Assembly (NCBI GenBank): GCA_963793625.1
Contig: CAWCAT010000037.1
Span: forward strand, 310,001-374,000
From: G963668605 sp963793625
GTDB taxonomy: Bacteria; Acidobacteriota; Terriglobia; Bryobacterales; Bryobacteraceae
Direction: 5' to 3'
Length of the DNA stretch: 64,000 nt
Shown here: positions 8,379 to 16,773 of the stretch, in pieces
How positions within the stretch are numbered: position 1 is the first letter of the stretch
How the letters are laid out: every line of letters starts with the position of its first letter
The notes under the pieces: generated by a model
Seen by the model: the letters and a program-made list of their open reading frames with translations, nothing else
Told to the model about the DNA's origin: nothing
The model's database searches: none
Translations under genes and position numbers: made by a program

Positions 8379-9642
8379 ATGAACACAGGCATTCTGCTTT
8401 CCAAATACTCCGTTGGAGTCGGCGACAGATTTTCGCATCAGGCCAAGGCGCAGCTGCGCGCGTGCATGCTGGCGGCTGAGAACGGCGTCGAAGTCGTTCC
8501 CGTCTGGAACAAATCCAACCGCGAGCACACGACTATCGGTTCCCTGCCCGCCAGTGCGCGCGCTGCGGCCGATGCGGCTGTGAAGGAGCTTGGCTGGACG
8601 AAGCCGTACCATGTCGATGCCGACCACATCAATCTCGGAACAGTCGATCGCTTTCTGGAGCATTGTGATTTTTATACGCTCGATGTTGCCGATTGGATTG
8701 GCAAGCCTGCCGATCCCACCGCCGTGCAGGCGTTTGTGAATCGCCATCCGGAACTGGTGGGCGAATTGTCGATCCCCGGCATCGAAACGCCATTCCGCAT
8801 CAGCCGCGAATTTGTCAGCGAAGTTGCTGCAAAGTATCTCGCCGCCGTGCAGGAGGCCGGGCAGATCTACAGGCGCATGGAAGCGGTGAAGGGCTCGGGC
8901 AATTTCATCACGGAAGTCTCGATGGATGAAACCGATGTCCCGCAGACACCTGTAGAATTGCTGATCATTCTGGCTGCCATTGCCGACGAGGGCATTCCGG
9001 CGCAGACAATCGCACCAAAGTTCACGGGACGTTTCAACAAAGGTGTCGATTACGTCGGCGACCTGGTTAAGTTTGAAGAGGAATTCACGAACGACGTCGC
9101 GACGATCGCGTTCGCTATCGGCCAGTATGGATTGCCCGCCAATCTGAAGCTGAGCGTCCATTCCGGGAGCGACAAATTTTCAATTTACGCGCCCATCCGC
9201 AGAGCGTTGCAGAAGTTCAATGCGGGTGTTCACCTGAAAACCGCAGGCACTACTTGGCTGGAAGAGCTGATCGGGTTGGCGGAAGGCGGCAGTGAAGGCC
9301 TCGCGCTGGCGAAGGAGTATTTACGCCGAAGCCTACTCGCACAGTGAAGAATTGTGCGCTCCATACGCCACCGTAATCGACATTGATCCGGCGAAGCTAC
9401 CCACTCCCGAAACGGTCAACGGCTGGACGTCAGAGCAATTTATCGCTGCGCTGCGTCACGATCAAAAGTGCCCAGGCTTTAACAACAGCCTTCGACAACT
9501 TCTGCATGTGGGCTACAAAGTCGCTGCGAAAAAGGGTAACGTTTACCTCAATCTACTGGATAAGTTTGAACCTGCTGTCGCAAGGAATGTAACCGGCAAT
9601 CTTTTCGACCGGCACATCCAGGCTCTATTTCTTGGAAACTGA
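8379..9642 (+). CDS. tagaturonate epimerase family (UxaE-like), one frameshift as read
   Basis: The protein begins MNTGILLSKYSVGVGDRF and includes YHVDADHINLGTVDRF, FITEVSMDETDVPQTP and APKFTGRFNKGVDYVGD, features I associate with the UxaE family. UxaE enzymes epimerise tagaturonate to fructuronate in hexuronate breakdown. The frame breaks at about 9318, where one extra T turns GAG-ATT-TAC into GAG-TAT-TTA. After correction it reads on through EIYAEAYSHSEELCAPYATV to 9642, giving about 420 residues. The ATG at 8379 has a GGAAG Shine-Dalgarno six bases upstream and is preferred to the TTG at 8346. The hexuronate-type transporter at 16774-18078 is a possible partner. Confidence 0.75.
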
Positions 9643-10134
9643 GCCCGGCAAATCGATGGAAGAAACGACTCCGCGAGCCAGGCGCACCCTGGCTTGCTCA
9701 CCGTCTTTCGTTTGATAGCTGAGCAGTTCCACGAGCCCGCTTTCTTCTGAACTGAACATGGAGAGTGAGGGTTGCCCAGCTTTCGCGATCAATTCCGCGC
9801 GGGTAGCGCCTGGCTTGATTGCCTCAAGATCTTCCTTGGAAGGCTTCGGAAAAACTTTAACGGGCTCGGTTTCTTTCACTGCTTTGGCAGTGAGCGCAGT
9901 TTGTTTTGCCGCTGCGGGCTTGGCTGACGTGGCAGCGGGCGCAGCGGTCCCACCGGCCTTCTCCAACTGACTACCAACTTTACTGAAGATGTTGCCAGTC
10001 GCGGCGCCGACGCTCTTTGCCTTTCCGGCGGTACCGGCAGCGGGCGCGGTTAAGATGGCGGCTTCGACCATGGTTTGAGCGGCGACCACACCGCTCACAA
10101 GAAGAGTTCCCAAGCACAGACACAAGCTACGCAT
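9625..10134 (-). CDS. secreted protein with BamE/SmpA-like C-terminal domain
   Basis: This 169-residue protein has a signal peptide (LCLCLGTLLVSGVVAAQ), then an Ala/Lys-rich low-complexity linker (about residues 30-95). The C-terminal domain contains IKPGATRAELIAKAGQPSL, which resembles the Gly-Met/Thr-x-x-Glu-Val...Gly-x-Pro pattern of BamE/OmlA-like folds, followed by a short beta-rich end. It may be a periplasmic binding or assembly protein; homology to true BamE is not claimed. It overlaps the epimerase 3' end by 18 bases in convergent orientation. Confidence 0.65.
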   Translation of the reverse strand: MRSLCLCLGTLLVSGVVAAQTMVEAAILTAPAAGTAGKAKSVGAATGNIFSKVGSQLEKAGGTAAPAATSAKPAAAKQTALTAKAVKETEPVKVFPKPSKEDLEAIKPGATRAELIAKAGQPSLSMFSSEESGLVELLSYQTKDGEQARVRLARGVVSSIDLPGSVSKK

Positions 10135-10234
10135 TCAGTTCCCCCTTGCAAGAATCATACTGCCAATTAAGCAAAAATCATCGTATCTTTTCGGCATCCT
10201 TCTGGTAATTGTGGATGAGAGCCGGAAAGAGCCG

Positions 10235-10678
10235 ATGAATGAACAAGAGTTCCGATCCGCTTTCCTCGATCACAAGGATGCGGTCTATCGCTTCGCCTGG
10301 TGCATGACGAATTCGACGGCGGCGGCCGAGGATGTCGCGCAGGATGCGTTTTTGTCACTACTGCGCCATCCGGGGGCGTTTCGATGGCAGCCGTGGCAGC
10401 CTGCGGTCGTTCTTGGTCGGCGTTGCGCGAAATCCCATTTTGAAGCGCTGGCGCGAAGAGCATCGCTGGGACCCGCTCGAGGAAGATACGTTTGTTGTCC
10501 CCGAGGCAGCGCCGGACGCTGAAGTCGCCGAGCTGATCGGTGCCGCTGTCCTGGAGGAGATGGCTGCTGCGGTCGTAGCCGAGGTGGGGACCGTAAAGTC
10601 GCGACTGCACCGCACGCGAGAACCTGCGTAGCGCGCTGGCTCCGCTGAGGGAAGGGATGGAAGGAGGAGAAACCGTAA
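10235..10678 (+). pseudogene. ECF sigma-70 factor, frameshifted and lacking part of region 4
   Basis: Region 2 is clear in the first frame (HKDAVYRFAWCMTN, then AAEDVAQDAFLSLLRHP). The reading moves to the next frame near 10380 (GSLRSFLVGVARNPILKRW) and reaches the region 4 recognition helix EVGTVKSRLHR. Between ELIGAAV and LEEMAAAV, in one frame, about 20 residues expected in region 4 (the ALPPLQRE-type helix) are absent. A third frame carries RENLRSALAPLREG, and a TAA at 10676-10678 overlaps the next ATG (TAATG). Frameshifts may be sequence errors; the internal gap is harder to explain that way. ATG 10235 is chosen for its purine-rich upstream. Confidence 0.7.
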
Positions 10679-11087
10679 TGGAACCGATGAATGACCGTGA
10701 GCTGAACGAGCTATTGCGCCAATGTAAAGCCCCCGCTGGCCGGCCAGCCTGGAGGAGAAGCTCTTTACCAAACCGGATACATGGTGGCGATGGCTGCTGC
10801 GCGGCTCTATCCGTCTTCCGGTGCCAGTTGGTGCGGCTATGCTGGTGATTCTGATCGCGTCCATCTATGCCGCTGTGATGGGACCGCAACTGCAGGCACC
10901 GTCTCCCGCACGGCAGGTCAGCCTGGCGGATTTCCGGCCAGTCCCGCAACTGGAAGTGAGGATTATCAGGAGCGCAGATGCGAATCACCAACGTTCTTCT
11001 CACATTGAGTCTGTTTACCACTGCCAACGGGCAGACCGGGAAACACCTGATGTCTGGCAGTGCCAGCAACAACAGCGCGGCATTTAG
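10678..11087 (+). CDS. small single-pass membrane protein of the sigma-factor operon (possible anti-sigma), frameshifted as read
   Basis: The gene starts in the TAATG overlap with the sigma factor and has a strong AGGAGG Shine-Dalgarno at 10662-10667. The first frame gives MNDRELNELLRQCKAPAG. After a shift near 10745 the other frame gives a cytoplasmic segment, one hydrophobic helix (PVGAAMLVILIASIYAAVM) and a short exported tail ending near QLEVRIIRSADANH. A cytoplasmic head with one membrane segment beside an ECF sigma gene suggests an anti-sigma function. No zinc-finger HxxxCxxC motif is seen, so this is only positional. The open frame overlaps the next gene by about 110 bases; the true stop may be earlier. 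Confidence 0.5.
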
Positions 11088-11466
11088 CTACGAGACGAGG
11101 CTTGAACCTGCTACACCTGATCTTTCCGGCAAGTTCGGGGGCGGCGTTGTTGTGGACAAGTCCGGTATCCACAGATATATGGCGGATAGTGACGGTCGAA
11201 AGTACTTCGGATACGATCTGCTGATGGATCCGCTGCCGGAAGCAAACAACTATTGCGTCACCGTCCGCCCGCTCAGCGTTGACGCGAACCACCTAAAGCT
11301 CAAGAACCCGGCCAGCTGGAGCAGACTGCAACTGCCAGGTTATCCCGCGTCACAGATGCTTCACGGCGGCGACACTATCGCCATCGATCTGTTGGTAAAT
11401 GCGGGAACCGGGCAGAACATCGTGGACTACATCCACATTTCAGGACCAGAAGCGGTTCGTCGATAG
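10978..11466 (+). CDS. secreted protein of the sigma-factor operon, unknown function
   Basis: This 162-residue protein starts with a signal peptide (MRITNVLLTLSLFTTANGQ). The mature part is beta-rich with KFGGGVVVDKSGIHRYMADS, a tyrosine-rich GRKYFGYDLL, and a C-terminal GGDTIAIDLLVNAGTGQ followed by VDYIHIS. I recall similar three-gene sets (ECF sigma, small membrane protein, secreted beta-protein) in acidobacteria, but no function is known to me. It is probably periplasmic. Confidence 0.6.
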   Translation: MRITNVLLTLSLFTTANGQTGKHLMSGSASNNSAAFSYETRLEPATPDLSGKFGGGVVVDKSGIHRYMADSDGRKYFGYDLLMDPLPEANNYCVTVRPLSVDANHLKLKNPASWSRLQLPGYPASQMLHGGDTIAIDLLVNAGTGQNIVDYIHISGPEAVRR

Positions 11467-11488
11467 CGCCTCCGGGCCAAACCACCAG

Positions 11489-12295
11489 TTAGCGCCCGGC
11501 CAGATAAGGATCTGATTGCACCGTGCGCCACGCGACCTTCTGCAGATAAGCAGCGTCTGAATCGGTCAGGCGGATCAACTCTTTGGGGCTTTCCGGCTTG
11601 CTGTCATCGATGAGGACCGCGGGGAGCCCTGCTGGGTTACGCTGAGTCAGAGCGGCATAGAATACGCATGCAATCAGGTATGTTCCTGTAGCACTGGGGT
11701 GGTGCTGATCGGCGGTATAGAACTTCAGCGCCGGGTTTCCGATGCGAGCATTCATGAACGCCAGACCAACGGGCGACAGAGTAGCCGAAAGCTCTCTGGC
11801 AGCGCTGCGATACGCTTCGGTGAGCTTGGCCTGTGTTTCTGGAAAAGCCTCGCGAGACCACGTCAGGTAGAAGACTGTCCGCGCGCTCGTTTTGCGGATT
11901 TCTGCATTGTACAGGCGTGCGAATTCCAGAAAGGCTGCGGGGCCGGCAAGTTCCGGAGTGCCATCGACAACCCGTCCACCCAGCATGCTCTGCTCCTGCA
12001 GCACGACGAAATCCCAGCCGCCCTTGCGAATGGCTTCGAGTCCCGCAGGCCGGCCCCAATGTTGCTGTAAAGTGGAACCGCCCACCAGAACCCTACCGGT
12101 CTCGATTTTGATCGGCTCCGGCGCGGCGGCGGCAAGCTTCGTCAATACCAGCGGGAGATTGTTCTGGATCGTATAGCTGTTACCGATGAATAGAATCTTG
12201 AGAGTCGATTGTGTCTGGCCAAGCGCTGGAATTACACTCGCTGCGATTAAGGCCACCGTGATTGCGGCGCGTTGGATAAATGTTGTCTTTTTCAT
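11489..12295 (-). CDS. exported SGNH/GDSL-family hydrolase
   Basis: This 268-residue protein has a signal peptide (AAITVALIAASVIPALGQ). LFIGNSYTIQNNL is the SGNH block I with the catalytic Ser after Gly-Asn, VLVGGSTL provides the oxyanion Gly, and DQHHPSATGTYL carries the C-terminal Asp-x-x-His pair. Together these support an esterase/lipase-like hydrolase, perhaps a carbohydrate esterase. The long FVVLQEQSM strand resembles DUF4886-type proteins. It diverges from the methyltransferase gene across 44 bases. Confidence 0.8.
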   Translation of the reverse strand: MKKTTFIQRAAITVALIAASVIPALGQTQSTLKILFIGNSYTIQNNLPLVLTKLAAAAPEPIKIETGRVLVGGSTLQQHWGRPAGLEAIRKGGWDFVVLQEQSMLGGRVVDGTPELAGPAAFLEFARLYNAEIRKTSARTVFYLTWSREAFPETQAKLTEAYRSAARELSATLSPVGLAFMNARIGNPALKFYTADQHHPSATGTYLIACVFYAALTQRNPAGLPAVLIDDSKPESPKELIRLTDSDAAYLQKVAWRTVQSDPYLAGR

Positions 12296-12339
12296 TTCGG
12301 GTCGGGGAACTTTCAGCGGACATCTGCGTCTGAAAAACT

Positions 12340-13140
12340 ATGATACGACGATTGGTGATCCTTACCTGCTTTCTTACCTTCTGTTGCTCAGCCCAGAACG
12401 ATGAGCAACAGACATGGAATCACTTTGTGGAGTGGCTTAAGAGTCCGGCAGCGCCCGACAGTCCTCCTGAACTGATGAAGGCTTACGTCGCAAAGCTGAG
12501 TTCGTCAAGATTGACGGAAGCGCAGGTGAAAGAGCGCATGGTTGTCATCCAGAAATTCGTGGGGAATCCGGCCAATGGATTCTCGAGGTTGATGTTCAAC
12601 AAGGTTTACGCCAGCCCCACGCCATTCTTTCGGACGGATCCAAGTGCGTTTTTGGTCCGCGCGATAGCCGGCGTCAAGCCCGGCAAGGCGCTGGATGTCG
12701 CGATGGGACAAGGGCGCAACACCGTGTTTCTAGCATCGAAGGGATGGGATACGACAGGCTACGACGTTTCCGATGGCGGGCTCGCTGTAGCGCGCGCAAA
12801 TGCCGAGAAAGCCGGCGTAAAGATCACGGCGGTGCAGAAGAGTCACGGGGAATTCGATTTCGGCGAGGCGCAGTGGGATCTGATTGCGCTGATCTTTCCG
12901 CTCGTCTCAATGGACGACGCGGCATTCATGAAGCGTGTGCGTGCCGGGTTGAAGCCCGGCGGCATGATAGTCGTCGAACAGTTCAATGCGCCGGCAGTCG
13001 AGGGCGCGAAAGGCCCGGCGAACGCATTATTCAAGACTTTTCAGGATTTCCGCGTAGTGCTCTATGAGGACGTTCCCGATAGCAGCGATTGGGGCAAGAT
13101 GAAGGCGCGCATCGGTCGGATTGCCGCAGTGAAAGAATAG
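12340..13140 (+). CDS. class I SAM-dependent methyltransferase with N-terminal export signal
   Basis: This 266-residue protein has an intact SAM-binding core: GKALDVAMGQGRNTVFLA (motif I), an acidic residue in TTGYDVSDGG, and LIALIFPLVSMDD (motif IV), then GLKPGGMIVVEQFN. Unusually, the first 20 residues (MIRRLVILTCFLTFCCSAQ) look like a secretory signal with an AxA-like end. SAM is not expected outside the cytoplasm, so either the segment is a membrane anchor or the protein acts in an odd place. A Cys pair near the cleavage region does not make a standard lipobox. The substrate is unknown. Confidence 0.75.
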   Translation: MIRRLVILTCFLTFCCSAQNDEQQTWNHFVEWLKSPAAPDSPPELMKAYVAKLSSSRLTEAQVKERMVVIQKFVGNPANGFSRLMFNKVYASPTPFFRTDPSAFLVRAIAGVKPGKALDVAMGQGRNTVFLASKGWDTTGYDVSDGGLAVARANAEKAGVKITAVQKSHGEFDFGEAQWDLIALIFPLVSMDDAAFMKRVRAGLKPGGMIVVEQFNAPAVEGAKGPANALFKTFQDFRVVLYEDVPDSSDWGKMKARIGRIAAVKE

Positions 13141-13147
13141 TCGATTG

Positions 13148-13789
13148 CTACTGACCCGCCTTGCGGAAGGTAAGATTAATGCGGTAGCCGCCGAGCAGCG
13201 GATAATGGCCTTCTTTCAACGGTTGCACGCCGTGGTAACGCAGTCTTGCCGGACCGCCCCAAACGACTACGTCGCCGTGGGTCAGGTTTACACGGGTTGT
13301 CTTGTCGGCTCTCTTCAAGCCGCCAAAGAGAAATACCGCTGGAAGCCCGAGTGAAACTGAAACGATCGGCTGGCTGTAATCCTGCTCGTCCTTGTCCTGG
13401 TGCAGCGATAGTTTTGCGCCTGGCTCGTAACGATTGATAAGGCACGCATCCGGAACGAAATTGCTGAATCCGGCCTGCGCGGCCGCGGCTGTTGCGAGTT
13501 TTAGAAATGAATCCGGCATCGCTGGCCACGGCAAGCCGCTTACCGGATCGATGGCATCGTAACGATAGCCGGTTCTGTCTGTCACCCAACCAAGCGATCC
13601 GCAGTTGGTCATTGCGACAGACATCCTGTACCCACCCGGCGTGATCATGTGACGGAACGGGGCTCTGGAAGTTACGTCTTCAAGTGCCGACAGGATCGCT
13701 GTTTCGTGGGGCACAGCGAACTCGCGGAGAACCATCGCACCCGGCCCGAGTTCGACTTTGGCTTGGTTATCGAACAGGTTCATGGTCAT
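13148..13789 (-). CDS. alkB: AlkB-type 2-oxoglutarate/Fe(II) DNA demethylase
   Basis: AlkB removes methyl groups from 1-methyladenine and 3-methylcytosine by oxidation. The 213-residue length matches the family. The N-terminal nucleotide-recognition lid includes ITPGGYRMSVAMTNCG. The iron ligands are HQD in LSLHQDKDEQ and the distal His in LRYHGVQP, and the 2-oxoglutarate-binding Arg pair is in YRINLTFRK. It lies ten bases downstream of a second 2OG-Fe(II) oxygenase on the same strand, suggesting one operon. It converges with the methyltransferase gene. Confidence 0.92.
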   Translation of the reverse strand: MTMNLFDNQAKVELGPGAMVLREFAVPHETAILSALEDVTSRAPFRHMITPGGYRMSVAMTNCGSLGWVTDRTGYRYDAIDPVSGLPWPAMPDSFLKLATAAAAQAGFSNFVPDACLINRYEPGAKLSLHQDKDEQDYSQPIVSVSLGLPAVFLFGGLKRADKTTRVNLTHGDVVVWGGPARLRYHGVQPLKEGHYPLLGGYRINLTFRKAGQ

Positions 13790-13799
13790 TCGATCACTC

Positions 13800-14510
13800 C
13801 TACTGTGCGTCGTGGAAAATGATGCCGAGTGTGTGCCGGTGTCCCGACCGGATGCGACTAACTCCGTGCCGGAGATTCACTCGATAAATACTGCGAGTGC
13901 CTTGCACGGGGCGGTTATGAACGGCAAACACAACACCGTCTCCCTGGCAAAGCGGCACAACGATCGGTCGTGACTGCATGCGCGGGCGCTGCTCTGTCAT
14001 CACGAATTCGCCGCCGGTAAAGTCCTTGTTGGGTTCGGACAAGAGAATGGCGAGCTGAAGCGGGAAAACGTGTTCCCCATAGAGATCCTGGTGCAGGCAG
14101 TTGTAATCGTCAGCCCCATACTGGAGCAGTAACGGCGTCGGCCTTACCTGGCCGGCTTGATGGCAACGCTCAATGAATTCAGAGTGCTTGTGCGGGTAGC
14201 GCACATCTACACGCATCGCATCGTTCCAACGATTCGCAATCGGCACAAGCTGTGGATAGACGGCTGTCCGGAGGTCCTCTATAAGTCCAGGCAGGGGATA
14301 GCTGAAGTACTTGTACTCTCCACGCCCGAAGCCATGCCGGGCCATAACGATGTGACTGCGGAACAAGTCGTTCTGTGGGTAGAGTTCTGCGATCGCCTTG
14401 CATTCTTCCGGAGAAAGGAGACGTTCCATTACAGCGCTGCCCTGGAGGTCGAGATCCTGCGATACACGCGCCCAATCGATCGCTTGGACTCGCTCGGATA
14501 TCGTGTTCAT
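13800..14510 (-). CDS. 2OG-Fe(II) oxygenase, alkB operon partner
   Basis: This 236-residue double-stranded beta-helix oxygenase has the iron-binding HxD in NCLHQDLYGEHVFPLQ, a GGEFVMTEQ strand, the distal His in SGHRHTLGIIFHDAQ, and an Arg earlier in YRVNLRHGVS for 2-oxoglutarate. The fold resembles prolyl-4-hydroxylase-like enzymes more than AlkB. It sits first in a two-gene operon with alkB and diverges from the DinB-like gene. The substrate (protein, nucleic acid or other) is unknown; repair is a guess from context. Confidence 0.78.
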   Translation of the reverse strand: MNTISERVQAIDWARVSQDLDLQGSAVMERLLSPEECKAIAELYPQNDLFRSHIVMARHGFGRGEYKYFSYPLPGLIEDLRTAVYPQLVPIANRWNDAMRVDVRYPHKHSEFIERCHQAGQVRPTPLLLQYGADDYNCLHQDLYGEHVFPLQLAILLSEPNKDFTGGEFVMTEQRPRMQSRPIVVPLCQGDGVVFAVHNRPVQGTRSIYRVNLRHGVSRIRSGHRHTLGIIFHDAQ

Positions 14511-14570
14511 ACACGCTTTCTCTCAACCAATTTAGCAGCGGTTAAGGTTGTATAAAGGAGGGGAAACTTC

Positions 14571-15026
14571 TTGGATAGACGACAAGAACTTCTGAAACGC
14601 CTTGAAAAGGCATGGCGTGCGTTCGCGGACTCGTACGCCGGTTTGTCGGATTCGGAGTTGCTGGAGTCTGGTGTCACGGGCTCCTGGTCCGTAAGAGACA
14701 TCATTGCTCACGTGACCGTGTGGGAAGAAGAGGTGCTGAAGCATTTGCCGCTCATTCAGAAGGGCGTTCAGCCACCGCGGTATTCAGTCGACGCCTTTAA
14801 TGCCCAGGCGACGGAACGCAAAAGAAATCTTGCCCTTACTGAGGTGCTACGACAGGCGGAAGATGTCCACGACCAGCTGATCAAGTTGATTGAGAGCACT
14901 CCCGAGGAGCAGCTCGGCTCCGAAACACGGTTCCGTCGTCGTCTGCGTGCTGATACTTACAGCCATTATCCGAAGCACGCAAAGGCGATACGAGAATGGC
15001 GTGCGCGGGAACGAACAGGGCTTTAG
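14571..15026 (+). CDS. DinB-superfamily four-helix protein
   Basis: This 151-residue helical protein includes the DinB-type helix SWSVRDIIAHVTVWEEE, whose His is a conserved metal ligand, and a C-terminal His in SHYPKHAKAIREWRA. DinB-fold proteins are often metal-dependent thiol-cofactor transferases or damage-induced proteins of unknown role. The TTG start at 14571 is supported by an AGGAGGGG Shine-Dalgarno at 14556-14563, seven bases upstream. It diverges from the alkB operon across 60 bases and overlaps the end of the next gene by four bases. Confidence 0.75.
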   Translation: MDRRQELLKRLEKAWRAFADSYAGLSDSELLESGVTGSWSVRDIIAHVTVWEEEVLKHLPLIQKGVQPPRYSVDAFNAQATERKRNLALTEVLRQAEDVHDQLIKLIESTPEEQLGSETRFRRRLRADTYSHYPKHAKAIREWRARERTGL

Positions 15027-16771
15027 AACGCCTTCAGCGGGATCTGCACGTTGTACGAATGCGTTCGCTCTTTGGTCTCGTCAACTGCGCCCAGCAACAG
15101 CACCGGCATGCCGTTTTCAAACAGCAATTGCGGGCGTTCCAGCGAGTTCACTTTCTGGAGAAGTCCGCTGGCCCAGCGAATTTCCGTTTTTGAAACAAGC
15201 GCGTTCTTCGACGGCTTCCAATCCAGTCCGTCTTCAGACTGGAACAGCGCCAGCGACTTGCCTGCCTTCGTGAAGTAGCCGTTGAAGTCTTTCACGATCG
15301 CGTAGTATTGGTCGCGGTCGCCCTGATACCAGACGAAAGGATCCTCTGCCGGAAAATCGGCGCCCTCTGATGTAAAGATCGGTTTGAGCTGCTTCGTGAA
15401 CGGGCCTGTGGGCGATTTCGCAGTTGCGGTGAGATGCACTACCGGACCGCCGAACGGCTTGGGCCTCTTCTTGGCGACAGCTTTGTAGATCATGAGATAG
15501 CGGCCATTGTTGTCGCGCGTCACCGAAGGATTGGTCACGACCAGTGCGTCGGGCGCGTCCGGATCAGCACTCACATCAAGCAAGGGTTTGTCGGAACGTT
15601 TCCACGGGCCATTCGGACTATCGGCGACCGCAACGCCGATACGCTGATTGTTGCGATGCACCCAGTTCAGCGTCTTCATCTCTTTGCCGTCACCGGTGTT
15701 GCCCGTGTAGTAGAGATAAAACTTTCCGCCAAAGCGCTGGATGGTCGGGTTATGCGTGTCGAGCCCGTCCCAATAAGACTGACCGCGCGCGGGCAGTGAA
15801 ACATCGTGATGTCGAAAGGGACCGGTGGGCGAATCCCCTATCGCATGCGCGATTTCAGAATTCGTGACCCAGGCATAGTGGCCCAGCTTGCGCGGCCATC
15901 GTGAATAGAACAGGTGATACTTGCCGTCCTCTGTACGAGTCATGCTGCCGCACCAGATGTAATAGTCGGGGTCGATGAACTTCGCAGATTCCGGAACCGG
16001 CTGAATCATCGAGGCAATGTTCATTTCCGGAAGCACGGCGGGCGCTGTATCGGTTCGGCGGTAAACGCGAACGTAATCCACATCCATGCTGCTGCCATCG
16101 AGCTTATCCGTGATTTCTCCCGCCCACTTCATCACGGCGGTACTGAAGATCACCGGAACTTCTCCGTGCGCAATCTCGTTCTTTGCACGGCGAATTTCGC
16201 GGCCGTCCAGGTACCAGATCAGTTCTTTCTCACTCCACTCGAATCCATAGACATGGAAGTCCCTGCTCAGATCGAGCGTGCTGATGAACTTCTCTGATTT
16301 CGCCGAGTGTGTCCCAGCCCACTGGTGAATGTTCATGTTTATTTCGCTGGGCGTGTGACCTTCGTTGATATCGAGTTCGAATTTCAGCGTGGGCGTCGCT
16401 TCATTCGCGCGCGTCATTAACCAGAAGGCGTTGTTCAGGCCAGTCGTGGAATTGTAGCGATAACGCGCTTCGTAGTAGCCGTATTTCTGCCGGAACGTGC
16501 GCGTCCAGAAATGCGCGGAAGTCCACTCCTTGCCGCCGCGACTTTCTTTCTTTGTAACAAGGCGGCAGAGGCCATCTTTGACCACGATGTTCTCCGGCCA
16601 GCGACTGGAAAGAATGTGAGTGGGAGACCCGGACTCAGGTTCCCAGCGCTTTGAGTCGAGCGCATTGCCATCGAACTCATCGGAAAAAGTAAGCTGCCAT
16701 TTGCCACGGGCCGGCGGCTCGGCCAGCAGCGGCGCCACCAGGGTCAGTGCGAGCAGGACTGTAAATTTCAT
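15023..16771 (-). CDS. GH16 endo-glycanase fused to a GH43/GH117-like beta-propeller
   Basis: This 582-residue secreted protein has two catalytic modules. After a signal peptide (residues 1-18), residues about 22-240 are GH16: LTFSDEFDGNALD, and the catalytic Glu132-Leu-Asp134-Ile-Asn-Glu137 in FELDINEG. Residues about 255-582 form a propeller-type hydrolase with YHLFYSRWPRK, SYWDGLDTHNP, KFYLYYTGN, HRNNQRIGVAV and EDPFVWYQG. This module is a close paralogue of the free-standing gene at 20357-21468. GH16 cleaves internal beta-1,3/1,4 linkages; the second module would act on released oligosaccharides. Family of the second module (GH43 or GH117 relative) is inference. Confidence 0.8.
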   Translation of the reverse strand: MKFTVLLALTLVAPLLAEPPARGKWQLTFSDEFDGNALDSKRWEPESGSPTHILSSRWPENIVVKDGLCRLVTKKESRGGKEWTSAHFWTRTFRQKYGYYEARYRYNSTTGLNNAFWLMTRANEATPTLKFELDINEGHTPSEINMNIHQWAGTHSAKSEKFISTLDLSRDFHVYGFEWSEKELIWYLDGREIRRAKNEIAHGEVPVIFSTAVMKWAGEITDKLDGSSMDVDYVRVYRRTDTAPAVLPEMNIASMIQPVPESAKFIDPDYYIWCGSMTRTEDGKYHLFYSRWPRKLGHYAWVTNSEIAHAIGDSPTGPFRHHDVSLPARGQSYWDGLDTHNPTIQRFGGKFYLYYTGNTGDGKEMKTLNWVHRNNQRIGVAVADSPNGPWKRSDKPLLDVSADPDAPDALVVTNPSVTRDNNGRYLMIYKAVAKKRPKPFGGPVVHLTATAKSPTGPFTKQLKPIFTSEGADFPAEDPFVWYQGDRDQYYAIVKDFNGYFTKAGKSLALFQSEDGLDWKPSKNALVSKTEIRWASGLLQKVNSLERPQLLFENGMPVLLLGAVDETKERTHSYNVQIPLKAF

Positions 16772-16773
16772 AA

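Noticed and set aside
8355..9161. 268-codon minus-strand frame over the UxaE-like gene
   Set aside because: Antisense of conserved family motifs; no signature of its own.
10167..11072. 301-codon minus-strand frame over the sigma-factor operon
   Set aside because: The plus strand carries sigma region 2 and 4 motifs, a strong Shine-Dalgarno and a membrane helix; the antisense frame is Arg/Ser/Pro-rich and featureless.
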